The notes beneath the pieces were generated by a model. It saw nothing but the letters and a program-made list of their open reading frames with translations, did no database searches and was not told the DNA's origin. 64,000 nucleotides of DNA, taken from contig NZ_JAHZTD010000002.1 of NCBI RefSeq assembly GCF_019599275.1, positions 744,001-808,000 of the forward strand, written 5' to 3'. A program made the position numbers and the translations under genes. Every line of letters begins with the position of its first letter. The stretch's first letter is position 1. This document shows positions 9,178 to 18,438 of this stretch, in pieces. The DNA comes from Hymenobacter sp. HSC-4F20 (lineage in GTDB: Bacteria; Bacteroidota; Bacteroidia; Cytophagales; Hymenobacteraceae).

Positions 9178-9783
9178 ATGATTGCCTACGTTGACGGTAA
9201 ACTCGCTTATAAAGACCCCACTCAGGCCATTCTTGATGTAAATGGCATTGGCTACGAAATCAGAATTTCGTTGGCTACCTACTCCAAGCTGCCCGCCGAC
9301 GGAGAAAAGGCCAAGCTCTACACCTACCAGCATATCAAGGAGGACGGGCAGGCCCTGTACGGCTTCCTGGACCCCAACGAAAAAGCGCTGTTCCTGCAAC
9401 TGATTTCGGTGTCGGGCATTGGGCCAGGCACGGGCATTGTAATGGTATCGTCCATGTCGGTGGGCGAGATTCGGCAGGCTATTGTTAGCGAAGACGTGCG
9501 GGCTATCCAGGCCATCAAGGGGGTAGGCCCCAAAACGGCCCAGCGCGTGGTGCTGGAGCTGAAAGACAAGCTGCGCAAGGACGAGCTGCTGGCCAAAGCG
9601 GGTATTGATACGGTGCCGCTCGCCAAAGCGCACAATACCAGCCGCACAGAAGCGTTAGCCGCTCTGGTAACGCTGGGCTTTGCGCGGGCAGCGGCCGAGA
9701 AAACCCTCGACCAAATTCAGCACAAGCACGGTAACGACCTGAGCGTGGAGGAATTGATTAAATTCGCTCTTAAGTCTCATTAG
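9178..9783 (+). CDS. ruvA: Holliday junction branch migration protein RuvA
   Basis: A 201-residue RuvA, which binds four-way junctions as a tetramer and loads the RuvB motor. The OB-fold N-terminus (MIAYVDGKLAYKDPTQAILD...GIGYEI) is followed by two helix-hairpin-helix motifs (about 70-130: LISVSGIGPGTGIVMVSSM and AIKGVGPKTAQRVVLELKDKL) and a C-terminal UBA-like domain III (about 150-200, EALAALVTLGFARAAAEK) that contacts RuvB. Length is standard. It lies directly upstream of sprA, an order that to my knowledge is conserved in many Bacteroidota. Confidence 0.97.
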   Translation: MIAYVDGKLAYKDPTQAILDVNGIGYEIRISLATYSKLPADGEKAKLYTYQHIKEDGQALYGFLDPNEKALFLQLISVSGIGPGTGIVMVSSMSVGEIRQAIVSEDVRAIQAIKGVGPKTAQRVVLELKDKLRKDELLAKAGIDTVPLAKAHNTSRTEALAALVTLGFARAAAEKTLDQIQHKHGNDLSVEELIKFALKSH

Positions 9784-9910
9784 AAGTGTAGGCTTGCTGC
9801 GGTTACTTCAGCCTGTTGGGCCCGGTGCATATACTGGGTCCTATGGGCGAAGCTCCGCAGTGGCTCCTACCCGAGTAGTATCCTCCGCCTTTCCCGACGA
9901 TTATTGACGC

Positions 9911-12900
9911 TTGAATACCGGTAAGAAGTCCCTGGCTGCCTCCCTGGCGGCCGTAGTATCGTTGGTGGCCTGGTGGTCGCAGGCCAAGCCGGTGGGGGGC
10001 CTGGATACCCCATTTGCCATGCAGCAACTCTGGTCGGACTGGCTGCCCGCCACCGGCCCGAAATTCCGGCTCCCCGTTGCTGCTGATACGCCCCGTACGG
10101 ATACCACCCGCTACCGGCCCAGCCAGCGGCCCCGCGTGGCCCCACAGGATCGGGTGGGTACGCCCTTTTCGCCCCAACGCCGCCGCTCGCCGCTGGTGCT
10201 ACCTCTCCCCTCTAACGTACAACTCGATGTGCAGGCCGACGACAGCCTGAAAAATTTCGATGTGCGCGAAAAGCTTGGCTCCGACCTCGACTTCCGGGAC
10301 CCGAGCCGCATGACGTTTGAGGAGTACTCGCGCTGGCAGCAGCAGCAGGCCGTGCGCAGCTACTTCCGCCAGCGTGCGGCCGGGGGCGTGGCCGGCGACG
10401 CCAACACGCCGCCTACCCAGCGCCTGATTCCGAAGATTTACCTGGGCCCCATGGCCGACCGGATTTTCGGGGGTAGCTACGTGGACATCCGGCCCCAGGG
10501 TGCTGTGACCCTGCGCATGGGCGCGCGCTTCAACCGCAACGAAAACCCGACCCTCACCCTGCGCCAGCAGCGCGTCGGCGACTTCCAGTACGACCAGAAT
10601 CTCAACCTGAACCTGACCGGGCAGATTGGGGAAAAGCTGCGGCTGACATTTAACTACGACACCCGCGCGGCCTTCGATTTCGAGAACAACATGAAGCTCG
10701 ATTACACGGGCTACGAAACCGATATCATCCGCAAGGTGGAGCTGGGCAACGTGAGCCTGCCCCTGAACAACTCCCTGATTACGGGCGGCCAGAACCTGTT
10801 CGGGGTGAAGGCGCAGTTTCAGTTCGGGCGCTTGGGCGTGACCACCATTGCCAGCACCCTGCGCGGGCAGGCCGACGAAATCCGGATTCAGAATGGGGGC
10901 CAGAGCCGGCAGTTTGAGCTGAAAGCCAGCCAGTACGAGCGGGACCGGCACTACTTTATCTCCCAGGCTTTCCGCGACCGGTACGATGCCGCCCTGCGTA
11001 ATCTGCCCACGGTGCAGAGCGGGGTGGAAATCACCAACCTCGAAGTATACGTCACGAACGACAACCGCCAGAGTGACAACCTGCGCAACGTGGTGACGCT
11101 CATGGACCTGGGCGAGCCCAAGCGCCTCTACCGCCAGCGCTTCCAGAAGCCCGCCGGCCCGAACGCCCAGGCTGATAACAACGCCAATACTCTGTTCAGC
11201 CAGGTGCAGGCCGGGGGTACGGCCGCCCGCAGTGAGCTGGGCGTGGACGACTACCTGTCCGGGACGCTGGACCTGCAGCGCAACGTCGACTACGAGCACA
11301 TCCGGGCCCGCAAGCTCGACCCGCGCGAGTACACCTACAACGCTCAGCTGGGCTACATCTCGCTAAACACCCAGCTATTGCCCGAGCAGGTGCTGGGCGT
11401 GTCCTACCAGTACATCACCAACGGCAAGCAGACCCCGAACCAGGTGGGGGAGCTGGTGAAGGATTACGGCTCCCGCAATCAGGATGAGGTGATCTTCCTG
11501 AAGATGCTGAAGGCTACCAACCCCGGCGTGGGCCTGGCCGACCCCAGCCAGAACCCCAGCAACGAAAACCTGCTGACGCGCAACCTGCCGACCTGGGATT
11601 TGATGATGAAAAACATCTATCCCCTGAACGCCTCCCAGCTAAACCGCGACAATTTCCAGCTTCAGATCATCTACAAGGATGACGTGACGGGGGTGGATTT
11701 GATTTCGCTTAAGGAAGGCCAGCGCATTGCCAACCGCCCCCTGATTGAGGTGCTCAACCTCGACAATGTAAACCCCAACAACGACCGGAACCCCGACGGT
11801 AACTTCGACTTCTTCCCCGGCATCACCATTGACACGGAGCTGGGCAAAATCATTTTCCCGGAGGTGCAGCCCTTCGGCAACTACCTCGCGGCCCAGTTCG
11901 ACACGGCTACCTCCACCACGGAGCGGGAGTTGGCCCGCAGGTACGTGTACCGCGAGCTGTACACCCAGGTGCAGAGCGACGCCCAGCAGCGCCAGGAAAA
12001 GGACAAGTTCTTCCTGCGCGGCCGCTTCCAGGCTACCTCCACCGACGAGATTAACCTGCCCGGCATTGGCATTGCCGAGGGCTCGGTGCGGGTGCGGGCC
12101 GGTAGCACCCTGCTGCAGGAGGGCGTCGACTACCAGGTATTCTACGACCAGGCCAAGGTGAAAATCCTGAACCCGAGCTACCTCAACTCGGCCAACGAGC
12201 TGCGGGTAGAGTTCGAGAAAAACGCCCTGGTGCAGGTGCAGCCGCGCAAGCTGCTGGGCGCCCGCTTCGACTATCGGGTGTCGCCGGACCTGAACTTTGG
12301 GGCCACGGTGCTGCACTTGCGCGAAAACCAGGCCCCGGGCATCAACCGCGTGAACATCGGCGACGAGCCGGGCAACAACACCATCTACGGCTTCGACGTG
12401 AACATGCGCCGGGAGTCGCGGGCCCTGACCAAGTACCTGGACATGCTACCCCTGATTTCGACCAAGGAAATTTCCTCGGTGGCTTTCAGCGGGGAGTTTG
12501 CCCAGTTGCTGCCGGGCCAGTCGAAGCTCGGCAACGACGAAAGCGGGGGCGAGAACGGGGTGTCCTACCTCGACGACTTTGAAAACGCCCGCACGCCCTA
12601 CACCCTGGGCGGCATCAACTCAGCCACTACCTGGCGACTGGCGGCCACGCCCGCGCCCCTGGGCGGCACGGTGCAGGGCCTGGAGGCGGGCTACCGCCGC
12701 GCCAAGCTGGCCTGGTACACCGTGGACCAAACCTACTACACCAACGGCCAAAGCAAGCCCCAGAACATTGGGGTAGGCGACCTGAAAAACCACTACGTGC
12801 GCGGCATCAAGCGCACGGAAATCTTCCCAAACCGGGACGTGGGCACCACGGGCAACTCCTTCGAGACGACGTTTGACCTGGCCTACTTCCCCGAGGAGCG

Positions 12901-15900
12901 CGGCCAGTACAACTACACGCCCAACGTGGACCCCTCGGACCCGCGCCGCTTCTCAGCGGCGGCCAACTCGGCGGCGGCCCGCCGGGCCCGCTACGGCGGT
13001 ATTTCCCGCGAAATCACCTTCGACACGGACTTCGACAACGCCAACGTGGAGTACCTGGAGTTCTGGATGATGGACCCCTTCATCCAGAGCACGAAGGACA
13101 ACAACGTGATTGACGACGGCCGGACCCAGACCCGGGCCTCGGACAACACCACCGGCGGCGACCTGTACATCAACCTGGGCTCGGTTTCCGAGGACGTGCT
13201 CAAGGACAACAACCGCTACGAGTTCGAGAACGGCCTACCCGTGGACGAGGCCAACCTCACCCAGGACACCAACCCTACCCCCTACGGCCGGGTGTCGCGC
13301 CAGCCTTTCCTGACCGACGCCTTCAATGCTACCCCCGGCGCCCGGGCCCGCCAAGACGTGGGCCTCGACGGGGTGAACGACGCCGAGGAACGGACGCTGA
13401 CCGGTGCCCCGGCCGTGTACGGCTCGGTGCCAGACCCGGCGGCCGACAACTTCCGCCACCACCTCGACCCCAGCTACGACCAGGCCGACGCCAAGATTCT
13501 GGCCCGCTACAAGGACTTCAATGGTCTGGAAGGCAACTCGCCCGAGGGCAGCCAGCTCAGCTCTACCCCCTTCCCCGACAAGGAAGACCTGAACCGGGAC
13601 AACGTGCTCACGGACACGGAGCGCTACTACGAGTACCGCATGCAGCTGCGCCCCGACCAGATGCAGGTAGGCCAGAACTTTATCGTGGACAAAATCACGA
13701 ACAAGATTTCGGACTCCGACGGGGATGAGGTCAGCTGGTACCAGTTCCGGATTCCGGTGCGCCAGCCCACGGGCGTTGTGGGGGCCATTCAGGGGCAGGA
13801 CTTCGGCTTCAAGTCGATTCGCTTCCTGCGCATGTACCTCACGCAGTGGGACCGGCCGGTGGTGCTGCGCCTGGTGCAGCCCCAGTTTGTGGCCAACCAG
13901 TGGCGCCGCTACCTCACCAAAATTGCCGACCCCACCCAGGTTATCATCGGCCCCGACACCGACGCCGATGCCTTCAACATCTCCACCGTGAGCATTGAGG
14001 AAAACGGCCCGGCTACTACGGTAGGCACCGATGCCATTCCATACGTGCTGCCGCCCAACATCCGCCGCGACCGGGAGTACGGCTCCAGCACCGTGAACCG
14101 CCAGCAGAACGAGCAGAGCCTGCGCCTGGTGGTGGAAGGCCTGCGCGACGGCTTCGCCAAGGCGGCCTACAAAAACGTAAGCCTGAGCCTGCTGCGCTAC
14201 AAAAAGCTCAAGCTGTTTCTGCACGCCGAAGACCCTAGCGGCACCACCCGCGACGAGCAGCTACGCGGCTTCGTGCGCATCGGTACCGACTACACCCAGA
14301 ACTACTATGAGTACTCCCGCCCGCTGATTCTGACCAAGCCTGGCCAGAGCAAAGTAGAAGAGGTATGGCCCGAGGCCAACCGCATCGACCTGAGGCTCCA
14401 GGACTTTATCGACGCCAAAGCCCGGCGCAACCAGCAGGCCCTCAACAGCGCCGACTACACCAAGCCCTTCGTGGTGACGCTGCCCGACAAGTCTACGATT
14501 ACCATCGTGGGCAACCCCGACCTGTCGGCGGTGCAGGGCGCCATGATTGGCATTCTGAACCCCCGCGACGACAACGCCAGCAAGAACCTCACGCTGTGGG
14601 CCGATGAGCTGCGCGTATCGGAGTTTGACACCGAAAACGGCTGGGCCGCTACCGCCCGCTTCAACGCCAAGCTGGCCGACATTGCCAACATCACGGCCAC
14701 GGGCAGCTACGTAACTACCGGCTTCGGGAGCCTCCAGGACCGGGCGCAGCAACGCTCCCTCGACAACATTGCCCGCGGCGACGTGAATGCCACCGTGGCG
14801 GCCGAGAAGTTCTTCCCCGAGAAGCTGGGCCTGCGGGTACCGGTGCTGCTGCAGGCCGGCATGGAAAGCCGCGCCCCCAAGTACGACCCCCTGGACCCGG
14901 ACACCAAGCTGACCCAGTCGCTGGAGAAGTTTGACTCCAACGAGGAAAAGGCTGCCTACCGCCGGGAGGTAGTGGACCAGACCAGCCAGCGCAGCATTTC
15001 CCTGCTCAACGTGCGCAAGGAGCGCACCAACCCCGAGAAGAAAGTCCGGCCCTACGACATCGAAAACTTCGCCCTGAGCTACTCGCTCACGGAGCGCCTG
15101 CACACCGACGTGCGCACCGACCGGGACTACACCCGCACCTACACCGGGGCCCTGGCCTACGTGTACCAGACGACTCCGCGCAACTACACGCCCCTGGCCA
15201 AGGTAAAGGCCTTCGACTCGCCCTACCTGAAAATGCTGCAGGAAGTGAACTTCACGCCCCTGCCTTCGCGCTTCTCCTTCCGCGCCGACCTGGACCGCCG
15301 CTACAACGAGCGGTTCCTGCAGCGCACCCTGGAGCCCGGCCAAGTCCCCGTGACGGATGGTATTCCGGGCGTGTTCCAGAAGTCGTTCTTCTTTAACCGC
15401 ATCTATGATCTGCGCTGGGACCTGACCAAGGCCCTGGCTCTGGACTACACGGCCACCAACCGGGCCGTAGTGGATGAGGGAGCTGGCCGCAGCATCGGCG
15501 ACGACGCCGTGGCCCAGCAGAACCGCGAACTGCTGCGCCGCAACCTGCTGCGCGGCGGCCGCACCACCAACTTCAACCAGACGGTAGCCGTGACCTACCG
15601 CCTACCCCTGGACAAGTTCCCGCTCACCGACTGGCTGTCGGCCGATGCGCGCTACGCGGCCAACTACACCTGGCAGGCGGCGTCCACGGCCCTGCGCGCC
15701 CCCCTGCACCCGGGCAACCCTGCCGACACTACCACGGGCCGGCTGAACCTGGGCAACACCATCCAGAACAACGGGGAGCTAAGCGCCAACGGCCGCATTG
15801 ACTTGGTGAAGCTTTACAACAAGGTGCGCTTCCTTAACATCATCAATAATGCCCCGCCGCCCCAGCCCCGCGCCCAGGCCGGCGCGGACAACCCCCGCGA

Positions 15901-17452
15901 CGCCCGCGCCGGCCTGGCCCGCCGCGTGCAGAACGGCACGCCCGGCGCCCCCGATGCCACCGCCGCGGCCGACTCCAGCCAGGGCCCACAGCTGCGCGCC
16001 TTGAAAGCCGTGCTTCGTTCCCTGATGACGGCCCGCTCCCTGAACTTCACCTACACCCGCTCCAACGGCACCCTGCTCCCAGGCTATCTGCCCGGCACCC
16101 GCTTCTTCGGCCTCAACAGCAGCTTCGATGCGCCCGGCGTGCCCTTCGTGCTGGGCCGGCAGTACGACCTCGACGGCCTGTACGAGCGGGCCTACCGCCG
16201 GGGCTGGTACACCGACAGCAGCCAGTACCTGAATACGCCGCTCAGCTCCCTGCTCACCGAGGCCCTGACTCTGCGTACTACCTTAGAGCCCTTCCGCGAC
16301 TTCACGATTCAGCTGGATGCCCGCCGTAACCTGGTCCGGAACCGGGAGGTGTTCTACCGCCTGCAGGTGGACACGGTGACGCTGACGCCCATCCCCGGGC
16401 TGGCCCCGCAGTCGAGCAACGCCCTGGGCTCGGGCACGTTCAGCACCTCGTTTATTTCCATCCAGACCCTGTTCGGGGACTTAAGCAACCGGGGCGAAAC
16501 CTCGCGGGCCTTCCAGCGCTTTATTGATAACCGCGTGTTTGTGCAGGAGCGGCTGGCGGCCGACAACCAGAACGTGGACCAGACCAACGGCCGCCGCGGC
16601 ACCTACAGCTACAACTCCCAGGATGTGCTGCTGCCGGCTTTCCTGGATGCCTACCGCGGTAAGTCTTCGGGCGGCTACAAGTCCAAGAAGTTCAACCCGT
16701 TTGCCGTCTTGCCCATTCCCAACTGGAACATTGCCTACAACGGCCTGGCCGAGCTGCCTTTCATGCAGCGCTACTTCCGCTCCATCACGCTCAGCCACGT
16801 CTACAACTCCAGCTACAATATCAACGGCTACACCACCAACGCCTCCTACAACCGGGAGCCCGGCGGCCTGCCCGACCGGGTGAACCTCTCGAACAACCAG
16901 TACGTGCCCTACTACATCATCGGGCAGGTAACCATTGCCGAGCGGCTGGCCCCCCTCATTGGCCTGCGCTTCCAGACCACCGGCCGCCTCACTGGCAACC
17001 TGGAGTACCGCATTGACCGCAACATTGGGCTGAACACTACCAACGCCCAGGTAACGGAGTTGCACTCCACGGAAATGATTATCGGGGCGGGCTTTGCCAC
17101 CAACCGCCTGAAGTTGCCCTTCCGCTTCGGGGGTGAGCAGCGCGTACTGCGCAACGAGCTGAACGCCCGCCTCGACCTGAGCATCCGCGACAACTTCACC
17201 ATTCAGCGCACCATTCTCGACGTAGTAGACCCCGGTGGAACTGCGCCTACCTCGCGGGGCCGGGCCTCCAGCCAGGTTACCAACGGCACCCGCCAGGTGC
17301 AGCTGCGCCCCACCGTCGACTACGTACTGAACCAGCGCCTGAACCTGCAGTTCTTCTTTACTCAAAACATTACGGCTCCGCGGGTGCAGAACGCCTTCCG
17401 CAACACGGCCACCGAAGGGGGCGTGCAGCTGCGTTACAGCCTCTCGCAATAG
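9911..17452 (+). CDS. sprA: Type IX secretion / gliding outer-membrane translocon SprA
   Basis: A 2513-residue protein of the SprA/Sov family, the very large outer-membrane beta-barrel through which type IX cargo crosses. It starts at TTG 9911: an in-frame TGA lies at 9905, and the next Met (about residue 37) would remove the signal peptide (KKSLAASLAAVVSLVAW). Recognisable segments are DPSRMTFEEYSRWQQQQ, GGSYVDIRPQGAVTLRMGAR, GENGVSYLDDFENARTPY and LQFFFTQNITAPRVQNAFRNT at the C-terminus. Size and motifs match the family. It sits between ruvA and gcvH, and exports cargo such as the proteins at 24752, 31271 and 37291. Codon use is very GC-rich, which creates several long antisense reading frames. 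Confidence 0.96.
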   Translation: MNTGKKSLAASLAAVVSLVAWWSQAKPVGGLDTPFAMQQLWSDWLPATGPKFRLPVAADTPRTDTTRYRPSQRPRVAPQDRVGTPFSPQRRRSPLVLPLPSNVQLDVQADDSLKNFDVREKLGSDLDFRDPSRMTFEEYSRWQQQQAVRSYFRQRAAGGVAGDANTPPTQRLIPKIYLGPMADRIFGGSYVDIRPQGAVTLRMGARFNRNENPTLTLRQQRVGDFQYDQNLNLNLTGQIGEKLRLTFNYDTRAAFDFENNMKLDYTGYETDIIRKVELGNVSLPLNNSLITGGQNLFGVKAQFQFGRLGVTTIASTLRGQADEIRIQNGGQSRQFELKASQYERDRHYFISQAFRDRYDAALRNLPTVQSGVEITNLEVYVTNDNRQSDNLRNVVTLMDLGEPKRLYRQRFQKPAGPNAQADNNANTLFSQVQAGGTAARSELGVDDYLSGTLDLQRNVDYEHIRARKLDPREYTYNAQLGYISLNTQLLPEQVLGVSYQYITNGKQTPNQVGELVKDYGSRNQDEVIFLKMLKATNPGVGLADPSQNPSNENLLTRNLPTWDLMMKNIYPLNASQLNRDNFQLQIIYKDDVTGVDLISLKEGQRIANRPLIEVLNLDNVNPNNDRNPDGNFDFFPGITIDTELGKIIFPEVQPFGNYLAAQFDTATSTTERELARRYVYRELYTQVQSDAQQRQEKDKFFLRGRFQATSTDEINLPGIGIAEGSVRVRAGSTLLQEGVDYQVFYDQAKVKILNPSYLNSANELRVEFEKNALVQVQPRKLLGARFDYRVSPDLNFGATVLHLRENQAPGINRVNIGDEPGNNTIYGFDVNMRRESRALTKYLDMLPLISTKEISSVAFSGEFAQLLPGQSKLGNDESGGENGVSYLDDFENARTPYTLGGINSATTWRLAATPAPLGGTVQGLEAGYRRAKLAWYTVDQTYYTNGQSKPQNIGVGDLKNHYVRGIKRTEIFPNRDVGTTGNSFETTFDLAYFPEERGQYNYTPNVDPSDPRRFSAAANSAAARRARYGGISREITFDTDFDNANVEYLEFWMMDPFIQSTKDNNVIDDGRTQTRASDNTTGGDLYINLGSVSEDVLKDNNRYEFENGLPVDEANLTQDTNPTPYGRVSRQPFLTDAFNATPGARARQDVGLDGVNDAEERTLTGAPAVYGSVPDPAADNFRHHLDPSYDQADAKILARYKDFNGLEGNSPEGSQLSSTPFPDKEDLNRDNVLTDTERYYEYRMQLRPDQMQVGQNFIVDKITNKISDSDGDEVSWYQFRIPVRQPTGVVGAIQGQDFGFKSIRFLRMYLTQWDRPVVLRLVQPQFVANQWRRYLTKIADPTQVIIGPDTDADAFNISTVSIEENGPATTVGTDAIPYVLPPNIRRDREYGSSTVNRQQNEQSLRLVVEGLRDGFAKAAYKNVSLSLLRYKKLKLFLHAEDPSGTTRDEQLRGFVRIGTDYTQNYYEYSRPLILTKPGQSKVEEVWPEANRIDLRLQDFIDAKARRNQQALNSADYTKPFVVTLPDKSTITIVGNPDLSAVQGAMIGILNPRDDNASKNLTLWADELRVSEFDTENGWAATARFNAKLADIANITATGSYVTTGFGSLQDRAQQRSLDNIARGDVNATVAAEKFFPEKLGLRVPVLLQAGMESRAPKYDPLDPDTKLTQSLEKFDSNEEKAAYRREVVDQTSQRSISLLNVRKERTNPEKKVRPYDIENFALSYSLTERLHTDVRTDRDYTRTYTGALAYVYQTTPRNYTPLAKVKAFDSPYLKMLQEVNFTPLPSRFSFRADLDRRYNERFLQRTLEPGQVPVTDGIPGVFQKSFFFNRIYDLRWDLTKALALDYTATNRAVVDEGAGRSIGDDAVAQQNRELLRRNLLRGGRTTNFNQTVAVTYRLPLDKFPLTDWLSADARYAANYTWQAASTALRAPLHPGNPADTTTGRLNLGNTIQNNGELSANGRIDLVKLYNKVRFLNIINNAPPPQPRAQAGADNPRDARAGLARRVQNGTPGAPDATAAADSSQGPQLRALKAVLRSLMTARSLNFTYTRSNGTLLPGYLPGTRFFGLNSSFDAPGVPFVLGRQYDLDGLYERAYRRGWYTDSSQYLNTPLSSLLTEALTLRTTLEPFRDFTIQLDARRNLVRNREVFYRLQVDTVTLTPIPGLAPQSSNALGSGTFSTSFISIQTLFGDLSNRGETSRAFQRFIDNRVFVQERLAADNQNVDQTNGRRGTYSYNSQDVLLPAFLDAYRGKSSGGYKSKKFNPFAVLPIPNWNIAYNGLAELPFMQRYFRSITLSHVYNSSYNINGYTTNASYNREPGGLPDRVNLSNNQYVPYYIIGQVTIAERLAPLIGLRFQTTGRLTGNLEYRIDRNIGLNTTNAQVTELHSTEMIIGAGFATNRLKLPFRFGGEQRVLRNELNARLDLSIRDNFTIQRTILDVVDPGGTAPTSRGRASSQVTNGTRQVQLRPTVDYVLNQRLNLQFFFTQNITAPRVQNAFRNTATEGGVQLRYSLSQ

Positions 17453-17453
17453 C

Positions 17454-17556
17454 GGTGAACTAGTGAGATAGTGAAAGGGTGAGTTTGCTGTTCGGTTGGC
17501 GCTAGTTGCGCAGCCAGAGCAGAAAACTCACCCTTTCACTATCTCACTATTTCACC
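17454..17556. repeat. 33-bp inverted repeat of the GTGAGATAGTGAAA family after sprA
   Basis: Arm 17454-17486 and arm 17524-17556 are reverse complements over 33 bases with one mismatch, around a 37-base loop. The element begins two bases after the sprA stop codon and could end its transcript. Degenerate copies of the same word family occur at 29913-29948 and near 45270. Confidence 0.88.
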
Positions 17557-17565
17557 ATTAACCTG

Positions 17566-17573
17566 TACTTTTG
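17566..17573 (+). promoter_or_regulatory. -7 element TACTTTTG upstream of gcvH
   Basis: Exact TAnnTTTG match about 52 bases before the gcvH ATG, just after the inverted repeat; it suggests that gcvH has its own promoter and is not read from sprA. Confidence 0.5.
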
Positions 17574-17624
17574 GCCCTGCGCGCCGCGGCGTGCTCCTAT
17601 CTATCTTCTCCAAAACCGCACCCC

Positions 17625-18005
17625 ATGAATTTGCCCGCCAGCCTGAAGTACACGAAAGAGCACGAATGGATTCGCGTGGAAGGCGATGTTGCCATCATCG
17701 GCATCACCGACCACGCGCAGAAAGAACTCGGCGACATCGTGTACGTGGACATTGATACCCTCGACAAAGAAGTAGCTCAGAACGAAGTATTTGGCACGGT
17801 GGAGGCCGTAAAAACGGTTTCTGACCTGTTCAGCCCCATCAGCGGCACCGTGCTGGAGGTGAACAGCGCCCTGGACGGCAGCCCCGAGCTGGTAAACTCT
17901 GACCCCTACGGCGAAGGCTGGATGGTGAAAATCTCCATTGCCAATGCGGGCGAGCTGGAAGGCCTGCTCACCGCTGACACCTACGGCGAGTTGGTAGGCG
18001 CCTAG
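17625..18005 (+). CDS. gcvH: Glycine cleavage system H protein
   Basis: A 126-residue lipoyl carrier protein that shuttles the aminomethyl group between the P, T and L proteins of the glycine cleavage system. The lipoylated Lys is residue 63 in [36 protein letters not shown] and [11 protein letters not shown] are typical. ATG 17625 is chosen because an upstream in-frame start would add an atypical N-terminus. It follows sprA, as in many relatives. P and T proteins are not in the window. Confidence 0.96.
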   Translation: MNLPASLKYTKEHEWIRVEGDVAIIGITDHAQKELGDIVYVDIDTLDKEVAQNEVFGTVEAVKTVSDLFSPISGTVLEVNSALDGSPELVNSDPYGEGWMVKISIANAGELEGLLTADTYGELVGA

Positions 18006-18030
18006 CCTACAGCTCCTGCATCTGCTGGCC

Positions 18031-18438
18031 GTGTTATCTACCGCGCCGCCCCCGTCCCGCCGCCGGGCCCTAGTGGTCCTGCCGCTGGCGTGGGCGGCGC
18101 TGGTATTTTTCCTGACCCTGACCCCGGCTCAGGAAATGCCCAATACCCCGCACTGGGAGCTACTGGCATTCGACACGGCGGCGCATGCTTTCGTGTTTTT
18201 AGTGCAAGCTGTGCTGACGGTTTTTTCAGCAAGACGGCAAGCCTGGTTTCCGCAGCTGCGGACCCAGGCTTTTAGCGCTACCTTGCTGCTTACCGTGGGC
18301 ATGGGGGCCGGTATTGAGGTGCTGCAAATGCTGATGGACCTGGGCCGCCAGGGCGAGTGGTCGGATTTACTCAGCGACTCCCTAGGAGTAATAGCGGGCT
18401 TGCTGCTGATGTGGACTACGCGGCGCTTCTGGCAATGA
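18031..18438 (+). CDS. VanZ-like membrane protein
   Basis: A 135-residue membrane protein with about four predicted helices (RALVVLPLAWAALVFFLTL; AFVFLVQAVLTVF; ATLLLTVGMGAGIEVLQML; GVIAGLLLMWTT). The GIEVLQ...EWSDLLSDSLGVIAG segment has the E-x-x-Q...D-x-x-D-x-x-x-x-x-G arrangement of the VanZ family. The start is GTG 18031; no ATG is available. Its stop overlaps the next gene's start (ATGA at 18435-18438), so the two are translationally coupled. Function in Bacteroidota is not established. Confidence 0.82.
   Translation: MLSTAPPPSRRRALVVLPLAWAALVFFLTLTPAQEMPNTPHWELLAFDTAAHAFVFLVQAVLTVFSARRQAWFPQLRTQAFSATLLLTVGMGAGIEVLQMLMDLGRQGEWSDLLSDSLGVIAGLLLMWTTRRFWQ

Noticed and set aside
10199..11299. 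Long antisense frame inside sprA (366 codons), and similar ones at 13235, 14261 and 16481
   Set aside because: These are typical antisense frames in GC-rich coding sequence; the translations are low-complexity in Val, Gly and His without domains.
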